Below, piece after piece: positions 49,906 to 61,604 of a DNA stretch of 64,000 bases (positions are counted from its first letter, which is position 1; each line of letters opens with the position of its first letter). The stretch comes from Ceratodon purpureus (taxonomy: Eukaryota; Streptophyta; Bryopsida; Pseudoditrichales; Ditrichaceae). The position numbers were made by a program, and so were the translations under genes. The notes below the pieces were generated by a model. That model was not told the DNA's origin, ran no database searches, and saw only the letters and a list, made by a program, of their open reading frames with translations. The stretch spans positions 1,794,068 to 1,858,067 of the forward strand of contig CM026427.1 in the NCBI GenBank assembly GCA_014871385.1. Direction: 5' to 3'.

Positions 49906-50591
49906 TTTAAAAGCTTGGTTGTTCCATTGATCAAGGGCAGAAGGATTTGGGAAAATATTAAAATGTGACGACATGTTTCAAGAAGAGTACAGTGGACATT
50001 AACGCATTTTATTATAGCATTAAGAATGGATGAACTTGGGCATATCCGGAGGCTTCTGGAGTGCTATTCCAACCCCATGTTGTCTTCCTGGAGGTCTACT
50101 ATTATGTAAACTTTCTTCCTTTTACCTTCTGTGTATGCCTCTGGGATTGTGTTTCCCTCGTAGTATAGCATTCAGTAGACCAGCTGAAATTACTATATAT
50201 GTTTCATGTTGAAAAGGATCGTAAGTGTATGTCAGGGATTACGACATTCTGTTTTTAACTTCCAGTTCTGAGTGTACCTCTGTTTCGAAGAGACGTGTAT
50301 GTAATAAAGTCATGCACATGCGTGATGACGTGTTCAGAAAGTCGTAGTGAACATGGAGTTCTACACACACATTTTATAGAGAGTTATATGTACTACGGAA
50401 TGGGCAATTCCAAACCACTGTAAGTCTACTTCTCAATTTCTAATTTGATTCCTTTTTGATGTTTCCGCTTCCCTTAGACTCACGTAGCTGGGACACTATG
50501 AAAGTGTTGAAATGTTCTTGCTCGTCTTTCATCATTCAGGACCTGAAACATTATTATATAAGTACGTGGTCTGACGTCGTCTGTGTTTCAG

Positions 50592-50738
50592 GGAAACAGG
50601 TGCGTTGTGAGCATGGTGCGACGACGAGTACTGAGATACCTTCCTCTAATTCCCAGGCATATCAAGTTGTTCCGAAGTTCGACACTAGCCGAGTCCCTGT
50701 CTTTTGCTACAACACATAGAAGTCGAGACAGGAAAAAG
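50592..50738 (+). pseudogene. Second copy of a tnp2 internal segment, flanked by splice signals
   Basis: The 49-codon open segment (containing VLRYLPLIPRHIKLF and TLAESLSFATTHRSRDRK) matches the tnp2 exon at about 45063-45209 at protein level with several substitutions. It is preceded by TGTGTTTCAG and followed by GTGAGA, so it could be spliced as an exon. No other tnp2 parts adjoin it. A remnant of a second, mostly deleted transposase copy is the simplest reading. Confidence 0.65.
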
Positions 50739-50878
50739 GTGAGAGTGGCATGTTTCTCACATAGCTATCATCACTATGTACATATTAGAATGTTAATCAT
50801 TGGCTTTTATCATTAATGACATTAATTATTCTCACATGGGTTTTTGGTCTGACGACGTCTATATTTCATGGTGTGAAG

Positions 50879-51566
50879 ATGAAAGGTCAAGGTGATGCAC
50901 GGATATTGCAAGAACAAGGACTGGAGATGAATGATATCGGCGAAGGCACTGCAAGAGAAGTTGGTCCAAACAATGAACAACATGTGCTAAGCTCTGGTCT
51001 TCCGGAGAAGCGTCAACTAGAGCATGGCAAAGTAACTCCAGGAATTGTAGAGAAACCGAGTGAAGACCAGGAGCCCGCAGTATACGTACCACCATGGTTT
51101 ACCGAGGTATATACTCCTCCACCGGGTTGGCAAGAGAGGCGACGTAAGGCCAAGAAGGCTAGACTTGATCTTTTGCACGCACAAGAGGATGATCGCAATG
51201 CGGACGGTAAGAATATCTAATCTTGTGTGCTATCTTCAGTTTAAAAAACCACAACGTCACACGATACAAATTTGTGTTTGCTCCAAGCCGTTCGTCTCCT
51301 TTGTGATTTGGATCATAAAAATGTATAGTGAACCGGTACCTTTGACCGCAGATAAGGTGGAAGAGGATGGGTCGCGGTCAGTGCATACTGAAGTCGTAAA
51401 GGGCGATCCTGTTGATCAAGGACTTGTTATTCATACATCAGAGACCAAGGATGTTCCTGATTTGAAGAAAGGCGGTGGAAGTAGCCAAGAAGAGAAGAAA
51501 CCGAAGCCATTCAAGTTTTCAATTCCTATTCTGCGAGGGAAGTTTCTACCTAGGAAGAAGAAGTAA
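50879..51566 (+). CDS. Small lysine-rich accessory gene downstream of tnp2
   Basis: Exons 50879-51206 and 51352-51566, phase-1 GT-AG intron, 180 aa. The N-terminal half is Glu/Gln/Gly-rich. The middle carries VYVPPWFTEVYTPPPGWQER followed by RRKAKKARLDLL, a basic stretch like a nuclear-localisation signal. The C terminus is basic (KKPKPFKFSIPILRGKFLPR then KKK). The clean splice and open frames favour a real gene. Its place directly after the tnp2 fragment, on the same strand, suggests a transposon-encoded nuclear accessory protein. I recognise no family. An upstream exon, possibly the 50592-50738 segment, cannot be excluded. Confidence 0.55.
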
Positions 51567-52502
51567 TTCGGCCGCACTCCATGTGAGTGTGAGACGCAAG
51601 GAAGGGTGAGTACTTTGCTCTCAAAGAGTGTGTTGTCACTTCAGTGGTTTGTATTACAAAAGGCTAGCAATTGTCATACAGATTCTTACTTAGAATAAGT
51701 ACAGCTAAACATCGTCTGTGTTAAAAAAGCAGTCAATTTATTAACATGTTTTATTTGCTACAACGTAATTGCGTATATGTGCTTGTGAAGTGGAAGTGTA
51801 TTTATCAAGACTCTGACATGGCCTGGTGTTTGGTATGCAGATGCAACAATCTTTCATGACAATTTAGTCCTTTTTGAAGATGCGTATTTAAATCTACAAG
51901 TTCACAGTTTCAGATGGATGTTAGGGGGTTCTTTTAGGGACCGGTATTGTTTGCTGACGCTTCTCTATGTTCTTCATATGCTTACATCTTCACTGTAAGT
52001 CTGGAATGTACTTTGTTTTTAAACAATGCAAATTAGGGTGTCAACAAAAACAAGGGTATTTCCTGTGTATATATTCTCCTATCGGAGAATACTTTTTATT
52101 TCATTACCTGAAAGATGTTTGTTTGTGTCGTCGACTGCAACTCCAAAATGGAAAAAATCGCCATATTGGAGCATGGTTATGTGACTTGCAATGATAGATG
52201 GAGGGGTGAACCATGATAGCAGGAATGCAATTCATTTAATGAGACCTCGTTAATAACGGTGTTTGGCCAACCTCCATATCAAATTCTGATGTTTAACCAT
52301 ATTAATTCCATGATTGTTAAGACTGTGCAACACCTTTTACATACATGATTGGGTGCAGGTGTTTATGTGCCTACAGGTACCTCGATAAAGTCTATGTTTG
52401 CAAGGCATTTTTGGAAACGCAGTCTCCGACTTCTGGATAATTAAATTGTAATTCGTATAATTAAAATTCCAAAGATTTGAGCACAATATTTGAAGTTCTT
52501 CA
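51567..52502. other. 3' flank of the transposon region
   Basis: No coding frame of note. The right terminal repeat of the CACTA element should lie here or a little further on, but I could not find a TAGTG-type end that matches a CACTA-type left end. Confidence 0.35.
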
Positions 52503-52816
52503 AATAATTGAAAGTTTGAAATTATAAATGAAAGATTAAAAATCATAAATGGAAGATTAAAAATCATGAATGGAAGATCAAAAATCATAAGTGGAAGATC
52601 AAAAATCATAAATGGAAGATTAAAAATTATTTCTGGAAAATTAAAAATTATATATAAATACTTGGTTAGACAAACCAAATATCTAAAGATGATTTTTGAA
52701 ATTCCAAAAATGAAAATTAAAGATCCAAAATTAAAATTGAAGATCCAAAAATTAAAATTGAAGATCCAAAATGAAAATTGAAGATCCAAAATGAAAATTG
52801 AAGATCCAAAATGAAA
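52503..52816. repeat. Two adjacent minisatellites
   Basis: Units of about 20 bp (AAATCATAAATGGAAGATTA) run from about 52505 to 52636. Units of about 18 bp (AAATTGAAGATCCAAAA) run from about 52700 to 52816. Open frames on either strand across this stretch are repeat translations. Confidence 0.85.
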
Positions 52817-53130
52817 AAAAAATCAACAATTCCTCCCCCTTCAATGAGGACTTTCCACGTACGCAGTTCCAAGCACGGCGTGTTTTCACACGTCAGGACA
52901 AGGAGCCGCTGAGGAAAGGAGTGTGGGGGGCGAGAGAGTCTAAACACAAATTATAGTGAGTGGAAGCTGCAGAAGGTCACGCCCCCTTTGAACCCCCGCG
53001 CGCCCCCCCTATACCCGTCACCCCCCCCCCCCCCCCCCCCCCCCCCAAGCCTGTTCGCCCCCTGCTAACCCGCTCAGACCGCTGTACCCGCTCGCGCATT
53101 TCCGTTAACAAAAAGAAGTAATGAATGTAC
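52817..53130. repeat. C-rich block with a 26-nt C run
   Basis: Bases 53021-53046 are uninterrupted C, within about 120 bases of C-clustered DNA (52980-53095). The minus strand could form G-quadruplexes. The exact run length may be affected by sequencing or assembly error. Confidence 0.8.
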
Positions 53131-54500
53131 TAAGCTGACAATTTTATAATTTTCCAAAAAAGCATTGAACATAGGTTCTCTACTTATTGAATAAAATATG
53201 CAAAAAAATAATCAAGAGTTTTGAATATGATATCATTATTAATTTTTTTAAATCCTTAAGTATTTTTTACAAAAATACTCCAAAACTATTGTATCTATCC
53301 CAAAGGAAAAGTTTGGACAAACAAATAAAACATCCCACCATGGACTGTAAATTCTAAGTGTAGACTACAAGAAAACTTTGAAGTATTTTCTTACAATATA
53401 AATTTAAATAGACTGGAAGAATAAATAAATTCGAAGTAAGTCAAAAAAACAAATTTAATATAAGAATCAAAACCAAAATAAGTGTATGTTCAAAATAATA
53501 CTCAAACAATCCATCGAAAATCGCATAAAGACATTTTATGAACCGCAGGCTTTACCAATATAATTTGAACACTTTTGATGAAATGATTTTGGATCGTGAA
53601 ACGGAAAAAAAATACAAGAAACTTAAATTTAATTATGTGTTATGTCATATTAGTTATCTGTTGTAGGAGCCAAAATACAAATCTCTCCGATGTCAACGAT
53701 CACTCCATAAAAACACATGACACTAAAAACACACAATAAACTCCCTCTTACAATCGTATGCACAAGAAAAGGCATTCCAAATTTAATCCGTTATAACATA
53801 TTTTAATTCTTCAATAAATAATAATATTACACATTTTAAAGTCACTTTTCACTTGAAATTTCATGTAATAGATAAAGAATCTTTAATTGAATGATTTATC
53901 AATATTTAAAAAAATTCCAAATCAACTTTAAAAAGTATTGTAAAACTTATATCGATGGATTTTAATGTAATTATAGATTTGGTACTGCTATTTTTTGAAT
54001 ACCTGAATGATTGTAGTTGCAAAAAAAACATCCTTGGATGTTTGAATCGTAAATCCTCTTGAATTGTTTTGGAGAAGAGTCGGAAATAAAAATCTTTGCC
54101 TAGGTTGTAAATTTCTTTAGCTCCACATTCATATTCGTCGATGGCTTGGCGAGGTTGAGTTTACCAAGCTGACAATTTAATGATTTTCTAAAAAAACATT
54201 GAAAAGACGTTCTCTAATTTTTGAATAAAATATGCAAAAAAATAATCAAGAGTTTCGAATATGATATCATTATTAATTCTTGAAAATCCTTAACTTTGTT
54301 TTACAAAAATACTCCAAAACTATTGTTTCTATTGCAAAGGGAAAGTTTGGACAAACAAATAAAACATTCCACCATAGATTGTAAATTCTTAGAGTAGACT
54401 ACTAGAAAACTATGAAGATTTTCTTACAATCAAAATAAGTGTATGCTCAAAATAATATTTAAACAATCCATTGAAAATTGAATAAAAATTGTGTACGAAA
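53131..54500. repeat. Direct duplication of about 0.35-0.4 kb, copies about 1.03 kb apart
   Basis: Copy 1 (about 53131-53530) and copy 2 (about 54166-54500) share long stretches such as AATATGCAAAAAAATAATCA and AAAGTTTGGACAAACAAATA. Copy 2 lacks an internal stretch of about 60 bases. Neither is coding. Confidence 0.8.
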
Positions 54501-55269
54501 ACAAAAGCTGAAAATGTTGTTGATGACGTCTCATATCTTTTACGAAAGGTCATGCAAATGCCATTGCTCAACGTTTCAAAAACTATGTTAATTTAATTTA
54601 TTTTATTAGTTTTAAATTTATAACTTCATTTTATTGATTTTATTAGATTGTTCATTAATTTAAGAAATTTTAATGTATAGGCCAGAATTTTTGTTTGATT
54701 TTCACCAACTTTTTTAAGTGATTCTTGCTTAGAAAAGCCTTCATGGTTTACATCTTCTAATCAAGAATTTATTGCAAATTTGTGAGAGAAGTTAGAATTT
54801 GAAATTTGTTTTCAAGATTAAATTCACCTTTAGTAGTGAACATATTTCTGAAATATGTCCTCAGTGCTGTCAATTTCCTGGGTCTTGAAAGGTATCGATA
54901 CAGTAGTCAAAAAGTTCTACACTTTCAATCAGTCCTGTTCACACACTGTCAGGAAAAAAGCTAAAGCAATCCTACTTGGAGGTTCGATATCCACATTTCC
55001 ATCTGCCACAATTCATCATCACACGTGTAAGCAGTACATGATGTTCGGAAATGAAAACCTGCATCACTTACTTGCGTAACTCGATCTGTCCTGGTAAAAA
55101 TCCGTGGTAACTATCCTAGAGTGACCCACATGATTACAGCGCAGCAGGGTAAATGTTCTTTCTTCCTACGGGCTCTGCTTCACGGCTCCTAAGATCCAGA
55201 TAGTTACTCTAATCTCTGCTAAGAGGCTCTGATTGGTCGAGGAAGAGAGCGATTCCAGGAGAGACTGAC
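54501..55269. other. Spacer, AT-rich then mixed composition
   Basis: No gene recognised; an open frame at 54855-55079 has no identifiable domain. Confidence 0.35.
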
Positions 55270-55683
55270 TCAGGGGGGTGGCACCCCCCTTGTCCACCCC
55301 ACCCCACTCCCAGAATCCGGGTTCTGTAGTAGTGATTTATCACATATTGGACAGTCGTCAGCTGTGTGTACCGATAACTTGGTACGCCTCATCCTTGCCT
55401 TTAGATGTTCCCAAACACACACATCGCATGTTGTCCGAACTTTTGCGCGGTTGTAGCCTCTGATGACCATCTCGAAATTATAGTATTGCTTTGCTCCAAA
55501 ATCATCTTGGTGACAATCATCGAAGAATTCAGAGTAGTCATTAAATTCAGCTTCAAACTCAATTGCGGAGAAGGGATGTATGTCACATAACTTTGCGTTT
55601 TTCACCACTTTTTGACCGTCTACAATGTCCTTCTGAAAGCATGAGATGCCAACGACTATCAGTATTGCGTTGGTTATTTCCAC
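55270..55683 (-). CDS. Unrecognised small ORF with paired CxxC motifs
   Basis: ATG 55683 to TGA 55270-55272, 137 aa. Residues 1-15 are hydrophobic (ITNAILIVVGISCF), possibly a signal or anchor. Around residue 85 it has CDVCVWEHL and about 22 residues later CPIC, together a possible four-cysteine zinc site. Acidic and aromatic residues fill the middle. The C terminus (GWTRGVPPP) runs into a 17 bp palindrome at about 55272-55289, so the true end may have been altered by an insertion. A TATA-like TATTTATA lies on the minus strand near 55710-55718. It may be a gene or a transposon remnant. Confidence 0.4.
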   Translation of the reverse strand: MEITNAILIVVGISCFQKDIVDGQKVVKNAKLCDIHPFSAIEFEAEFNDYSEFFDDCHQDDFGAKQYYNFEMVIRGYNRAKVRTTCDVCVWEHLKARMRRTKLSVHTADDCPICDKSLLQNPDSGSGVGWTRGVPPP

Positions 55684-57006
55684 AGGAGTATGAGACTCCG
55701 GTTCAGAAGTATAAATAGGCTACAAGATTTTCCAACTCAATATGAAATATATGTTTAAAAGTCGATTCGAAACCCGATGACCCGTTCTTCTACATTGTTC
55801 GATATGGCCCAAACAAAAATTATGACGCCATAGCCTAACACACCTACTTGACTCCAATTCGATCAACTTTGAGAGAATGGTATGCATCGTAGACATTGTA
55901 GATGCCAATTCTATCAAAAAATGTGAAAGTGATGGAAAAATGTGTGCTACATTCTGAATATCAAGTGCCAGCATATTGGATATGATTCGGATCAATGAAA
56001 CTTTGTCATATTTTTCAGTTGGCGTAACAATTAGAACGGTCAACGTGGGTATGACTCAATAAATTGGACGGGACATACCTCTCACACCGATTCAATCTTC
56101 TGCCCTTCCGGACAAAAACTCCTTCAATTACACTTTGGGTTAGACAAGAAGACATGTAATTAACCGATAGGGTACCATACATCAATCGTTTGGCACAACT
56201 CCAGTATACTACTCCAGCAATTACTTAATTGGTTTTGAATAGAATGTGGATGCCAAGATTGTATTTTATGGGGAAAATCCTCGGTTATTGCAGTCAACCA
56301 CGTTTTCCGAAGGCTTCAAGCTTGAAGTGTAGCTGTAATGGAGTAGAGAACGGAATCAATTGAGGAATTGGACCGCCTCTTTGGCGCACATACTTCAATA
56401 GAGGAGAAATCTACTGGAACGGTATTTTCCTATGACATGCAAAACTATACCATTAAGAATTTTCCCTCAATTTCTTCCGTTTAGGAGCAATTTATCCTAT
56501 AGTATTACAAGATTCATAAGAACTTTAAAAAGAAAAAATTATCTATTAGCTACGCTGCAAAGCTCATGAATTTGAACGCAATGATTTTTTTATCAGTTCA
56601 AAACTAAAAAAACTTAAGCGTATGTGATCTACAAGGAAATAAAAAAACATTTTTCCGTATATAAACTCAATAATGCTCGCTTCTATAAAAATTTATACTA
56701 ACAATACTTTTAATTGTATTTTATTACTTAATGAAAATGAATTGTTTAAACAATCATATGCTTAGTATAATAATTTGTAGATGTTATTTTTTCAAGTACT
56801 TCTTTTTAAAAAAATCAAAAATTATATTGCCGTAATTACCTGGAAAATTATATATACAGCATAGTTTATATTCAAAGTATTAAATGTTTTTGCTTTGATG
56901 AGGGAATGTGATTGCTATAATTAATTTCTTTGAAGTTTAAGTTCTTGAATTCTTGAATAACATCTTTAAAAGATAAGATTTGAGGACAAGAAGTAAATAT
57001 ACATTA

Positions 57007-57128
57007 CATATGAATTTGAGGACAAAGGGATATGCACCGCATATGAATTTGAGTACAAATGGATATGCATTGCATATGAATTTGAGGACAAATCGATATG
57101 CACTGCATACAAATTTGTGCACAAATGG
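57007..57128. repeat. 33 bp tandem repeat, about 3.7 copies
   Basis: Units at 57007-57039, 57040-57072, 57073-57105 and a partial copy to about 57128 each start CATATGAATTTGAG (last copy altered). Because 33 is a multiple of three, both strands show spurious periodic open frames. Confidence 0.85.
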
Positions 57129-58447
57129 TTACGGACATAACTCCGAATACTATTGCGAATAATGGAAGTTCCTGCTCCAAATATGAAAAAATGATATAAT
57201 TTAATTGAATGGACCGATGTTAAATTTGTGTTGAAAAGCGGCCTCTTGAGGTGGATGTCATACATATTCCAGAGTCTAGATCCTCAGTTTCATCTCTATC
57301 CTTAACTTCCACCTTTGGGTCGTTGATATTTGCCAATTTAAAGCACGAAAAAAGAACTATGAATTTCTTAAAAGTGCCTAACATTCTACTAATTTATAAT
57401 TACTTGATGAATAGTATAAATTCGACCATTTCAAAATCTGAATAATATATATCTTGAAGTTAATAGTGAATTCAATCGTAATAAATATCAATACAATCGA
57501 AGTGAATCTCAAATTTTTACCAAATTTTAAAGAGTAATTCTATATTTCTATATCTTCCCATAATGTAATTTTAATAAGAGGTGTCATTTGATAGGACCAT
57601 TTGCCACTTCCTATGTACCTAAAAAAATGTATTAATCTCCGATAAAAACTGAAGTTGCATTGAAATATATTATATGGATGAAAAATTAATTATGGATGAC
57701 AATTAAGTTCTTTAATTGTTCGAATTATAAAACGGCAAAAAGAAAAGAGTACAATGATTTAAAGAAGAAAATTGAAAAAGTTAGTTCTAGCTACATTTTA
57801 TTATACCGATGTCATTTTAAAAACATTTTATAAAGACATTTTATATCAATTTAACTAATTTTTTGCTGAAGAGCCGAATGTGATAGAATTATTTTTAATA
57901 TTACGTACTTAATATTTGATTTAATTCGAATATTCCATCAGTGAAAATTGGATGTCCCATAGTGTAATGAAATCTAGATTTCATTTTTTTTATTTTAACC
58001 AAGCTTTAGAATTCTAGTTTGTTTTAATGAATTTGGATTATTTAAATTTGTGAAAGTATTAGCCATTGTAGTTTCGATAGCAATATGTTTGAAGGCATTT
58101 CTTTGTTAGTTATGAATTAACAAATATATTTAGTTTTTCTCTCTTATTTTTCTATCTTGCATCTTGCATATATATATTTTGAAGGCATATAACATTTTTG
58201 TTAGAGGATAAAGTCTATTCATGTTTATTTTTAAAAACTTTAAACCATATAAGTGTATTATTCTTATTACTAGAAAATATCATAAACAATTTTTTTTATA
58301 ATATTAATAAATAAACTAGGCGGTGTATGATTTAGAAACATTATAATCACTTTTTATAAGTTAGGAGCTAATCTTAATTTATTATCTTTGTCTATTATTA
58401 ATCTAAATATTATGTTATAATTGATCATTGACTTTGAGTACAAGCAT

Positions 58448-58449
<2 letters not shown>

Positions 58450-58534
<85 letters not shown>
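58450..58534. repeat. (AT)n microsatellite, about 42 repeats
   Basis: Uninterrupted AT dinucleotides. Length is likely polymorphic. Confidence 0.95.
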
Positions 58535-58538
<4 letters not shown>

Positions 58539-58855
58539 GATTTATGTAGACCTATACTATAAGCTCTATAGCAATTTAATGTATCACCGTAATAGTAAAT
58601 ATGTCCTTCCTTGTTTTTTATTTTCTATCCCTTAAAGAAGGTAGAGCATTTTGTAACAATTTGCATTGCGATTTAGGAATGTTTGTAGTGTAGTTAGGAA
58701 ATACCAAAAACAAAATCAAAAAATACACACAATATCTTGTCACTACATTGTAAATTCTAATTGTAACACAATTCCACACAGAGTTTGCAATCATTTTGAA
58801 TATCATAACTTAAACTCCATATTTTTGTGTAACGTTGTTATAATAAAATTTTGAC

Positions 58856-58990
58856 CCCCACCCCTCCTCCCGACACCCCCTCTTCCGACACCCCTTCTCC
58901 CGACACCCCCTCTTCCGACACCCCCTCTCCCGACACCCCCTCTCCCGACCCCCTCTCTCCCAACGTCCCCACTCTCGATCCCTCTCTCCC
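58856..58990. repeat. 15 bp C-rich minisatellite
   Basis: Six units of the form CGACACCCCCTCTTC lie between about 58871 and 58960, flanked by diverged C-rich copies. The 15 bp period gives false open frames (Asp-Thr-Pro-Ser on plus, Gly/Arg-rich on minus). Confidence 0.9.
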
Positions 58991-59375
58991 AACTCCCACT
59001 AACCCCCACCCCGCCTTCCTTGCCCGTCTCCTCACTTGAATTTTGAACTTAAGTCTATTAGGATTTTTACTTTGTTGTGTAATATATTTTCACAATGATT
59101 CTATTTCATTCTCCTCACTACACTAAATTCTATTTTGGAATGGAAATGACCAAAAAATTCTTTTGTCATTTATCAATGAATTGTCAAAAGAGATTGAAAT
59201 TTTATGAAGTTTAGTATATTAAGTGAATTCATTCAATTAAACGGTACATACGCCATAGTCTCCATATGTTTTTTTGAGAACTTCTTTATCATTACAACTG
59301 AATAAATCATTGGATTGTATTTTCATCATGTTCAAAATGACACTAATCTTAGAAAACTACATGAGTAATTAGTAT

Positions 59376-59675
59376 GGTGAAACCACCTATAAGCGGGCAT
59401 TTATGGATTATGTATGGAATCTATATTCTTGGGTGATGAAATGAGTGGGTTACTACTTTTCAGGGATAAGGAATAGGAAAATACAAACTCTCTCTATTTT
59501 TTTGACATTTTAAAGCAGACACATAATTAAGTACAAATTTTAGAAGTGGAAACCTATAAGCAGACTCCCTATTTATGTACGCATGATGTACATGCAGAGG
59601 AGGTTATATCTTTATAAAGGCAAGAATCTAGGGTGCATGCTCATAGGGTGGTGCCCGCTGATAGGTGGTTTCACC
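59376..59675. mobile_element. MITE-like element with 24 bp terminal inverted repeats
   Basis: GGTGAAACCACCTATAAGCG at 59376 begins a 24-base arm whose reverse complement lies at 59652-59675 with one mismatch. A further partial copy of the arm sits inside near 59549. The 300 bp interior is non-coding. The flanking bases (TAT left, TTA right) do not give a clean target duplication, so the superfamily is undecided. Confidence 0.6.
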
Positions 59676-60733
59676 TTATGTTGGTATAGTACTCAAATAT
59701 CATTAATTTCCTTGCACTCACTTCGTATATCATTGCATCGTATTCATCTTCAAAGGTGTTTTTTTTTTTTCAAAATTGATAACATTTTGACATCCTAGTT
59801 CAAGCGTGTCTACAATTCACTAATATTTTGATGTTTTTAATTGACATCGTTATACATTTAACACACTTTGGTCATCAAAAAATCACTTATCTATATTAGA
59901 AATGAAGTGTCTAAAAACCCCTACGTGCCCAAGCATATTTTGGGTCTCAAAACCTCAGAAACACATATATTTGACCACCTTGTTAAGATTGAGGCATGGT
60001 AAAATTTTTTACTGATTTTTTCTACTTTTAACTCCAAGATCATGAACCTAAGTATTGCCAGTACTTCCTCAAAATAATTCAACTGTTGGATCTTTACCAA
60101 TAGTGATATTATAACGTTCAAAGTTGATGCAATAATTTTTTATTTGCCTTGGCCAAAAGACATACTCAACTTTGTGGCAAAAGAGACTTTGTGATTATTA
60201 CTCCAAAAATTGTGCTCATATTTTTTCCATGTAGGTAACTAAGTTTGGCACCTTCATGCAAAATTTTGGAGACTCATTTTGATTTTTTGGCCTTCATGGG
60301 AATTCTTTTCAAGAAGGACGTATAAAACCCACAATATGGTGAGACTTAAATAACGTTAAAGATTTTTGGTTTGCAAAAAAAATGAATGGTAAAAAGTTAC
60401 ATCTATGAGTTTTTGAATTTTATGAGTTATTTCTATTATTTTGATACCGCTCAGAATTAGGAAATACTAGATATTTGCAGGAAAACTCGGAATACTGTAA
60501 TATAGTATAAGGCTATCTATTTGTGTTCCTGAGGATCATGCATTCACTTTATATTTCATACATAATATTTATATCAGCATATGCAGCGATTAGAGGTGGC
60601 TTAGAATATCTTTACATAGAATATATGTTTTTCAAATACGAGATCTTAATTCAACCATATGAATTCGGTTCCACCACAAGAATGGGATTCAACCACTGCA
60701 AGTCGAGTGATGCTCCAATTGATAACGACTCCC
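59676..60733. other. AT-rich gene-free DNA
   Basis: No feature recognised. Confidence 0.4.
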
Positions 60734-61604
60734 TTTAACCCCTAATTGACCAAGGATGTTTTTGCTCAAAACTGCCACCAAATAGTCCCTTTTGAAAGCA
60801 AGCTGGATAGTGCAAAATTGAAACCAATTTTGGTATTTCCAACCGTAAGATCTTGTATCTGATTACTATGTCTATATGCTTACCAAATCTCACACTCTCA
60901 TTCTTTACCATTTGAGAGATCGTAACATTCAAAGTTGAAAAAAAAGTTTTTTTTACCCTGCAAAAAGAGGACAGCAGTATTTTGGGGTCCAAAAAAACCA
61001 TTTTTTTTTAGTAGATTTGGATGGCGTTTCTTTAGATTCTTGTTCCTAGGTGAGTTAGGTATATGCCTACAAAATCTCATACCCATGCAAGGTGTAGAAC
61101 CTTGAGAAAATCATCAATCTCTACAAGGGGGTATGCTAAAATTCACGTACAAAGGCCGTTTTTTTTCAAAAAAAATAGCATATGAAACATTCTTGGATTG
61201 AAAATCCAAACGGCGGAAACATGCTCTAGTGGCTCTTCTACATACAAGATTTTTTATTTTTGGAAAAAAATAAAATCTCGATTTTTGGTAGAATTTCAAA
61301 GTTTCGTCTTTAGGCAGATTTGGGCAGATTTGGGCAGTTTTGGGCAGTTTTGGGCAGTTTCGGGCAGAAATTGCTGCATTCACAGTGGCTGAGAGCCTGC
61401 TCGTGGAAGGGCATTTTATGCTCAGAGGAGCATAACTTTTCCTCACTTCATCCAAAAAAAATAAAAAAAATATCCCCATAAACCTCTTGAAAAAACCTTT
61501 TTCCACAAAAAAATTCAAAAAATTTCAAGTAAATTTGAATTTTTAGGAACCCGCCCAAATTCCAAAAACACCCATTCTAGGACTTTGGCCGTCTAGGGGT
61601 TAAA
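60734..61604. mobile_element. Possible non-autonomous element with TTTAACCCCTA termini
   Basis: TTTAACCCCTAATTGACCAA at 60734 is matched by an imperfect inverse copy at about 61580-61604. The interior (~870 bp) is non-coding and contains a 10 bp tandem repeat. A similar end occurs near 18519-18533. Mismatches and the lack of a clear target duplication make this tentative. Confidence 0.35.
61311..61370. repeat. 10 bp tandem repeat, six units
   Basis: Six consecutive decamers of the form TGGGCAGTTT, the outer ones diverged. Confidence 0.9.

Larger units (their letters stand above)
55684..59375. other. Long AT-rich gene-free region
   Basis: No coding frame with recognisable content. It contains the tandem repeats listed separately. 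A frame at 55720-56043 on the minus strand is open but featureless. Confidence 0.45.

Noticed and set aside
52337-52947. Periodic Phe/Ile/Leu frames on the minus strand
   Set aside because: Products of the 18-20 bp minisatellites.
36958-55400. Defined terminal repeats of the whole CACTA element
   Set aside because: A left-end candidate exists, but no inverse match was found to the right of the transposase, so boundaries were not asserted.
56937-57162. Repetitive frames on both strands
   Set aside because: The 33 bp tandem repeat is a multiple of three and creates open frames by itself.
58803-59039. Gly/Arg-rich and Asp-Thr-Pro-Ser-rich frames
   Set aside because: The 15 bp repeat period keeps several frames open on both strands; no gene signals.
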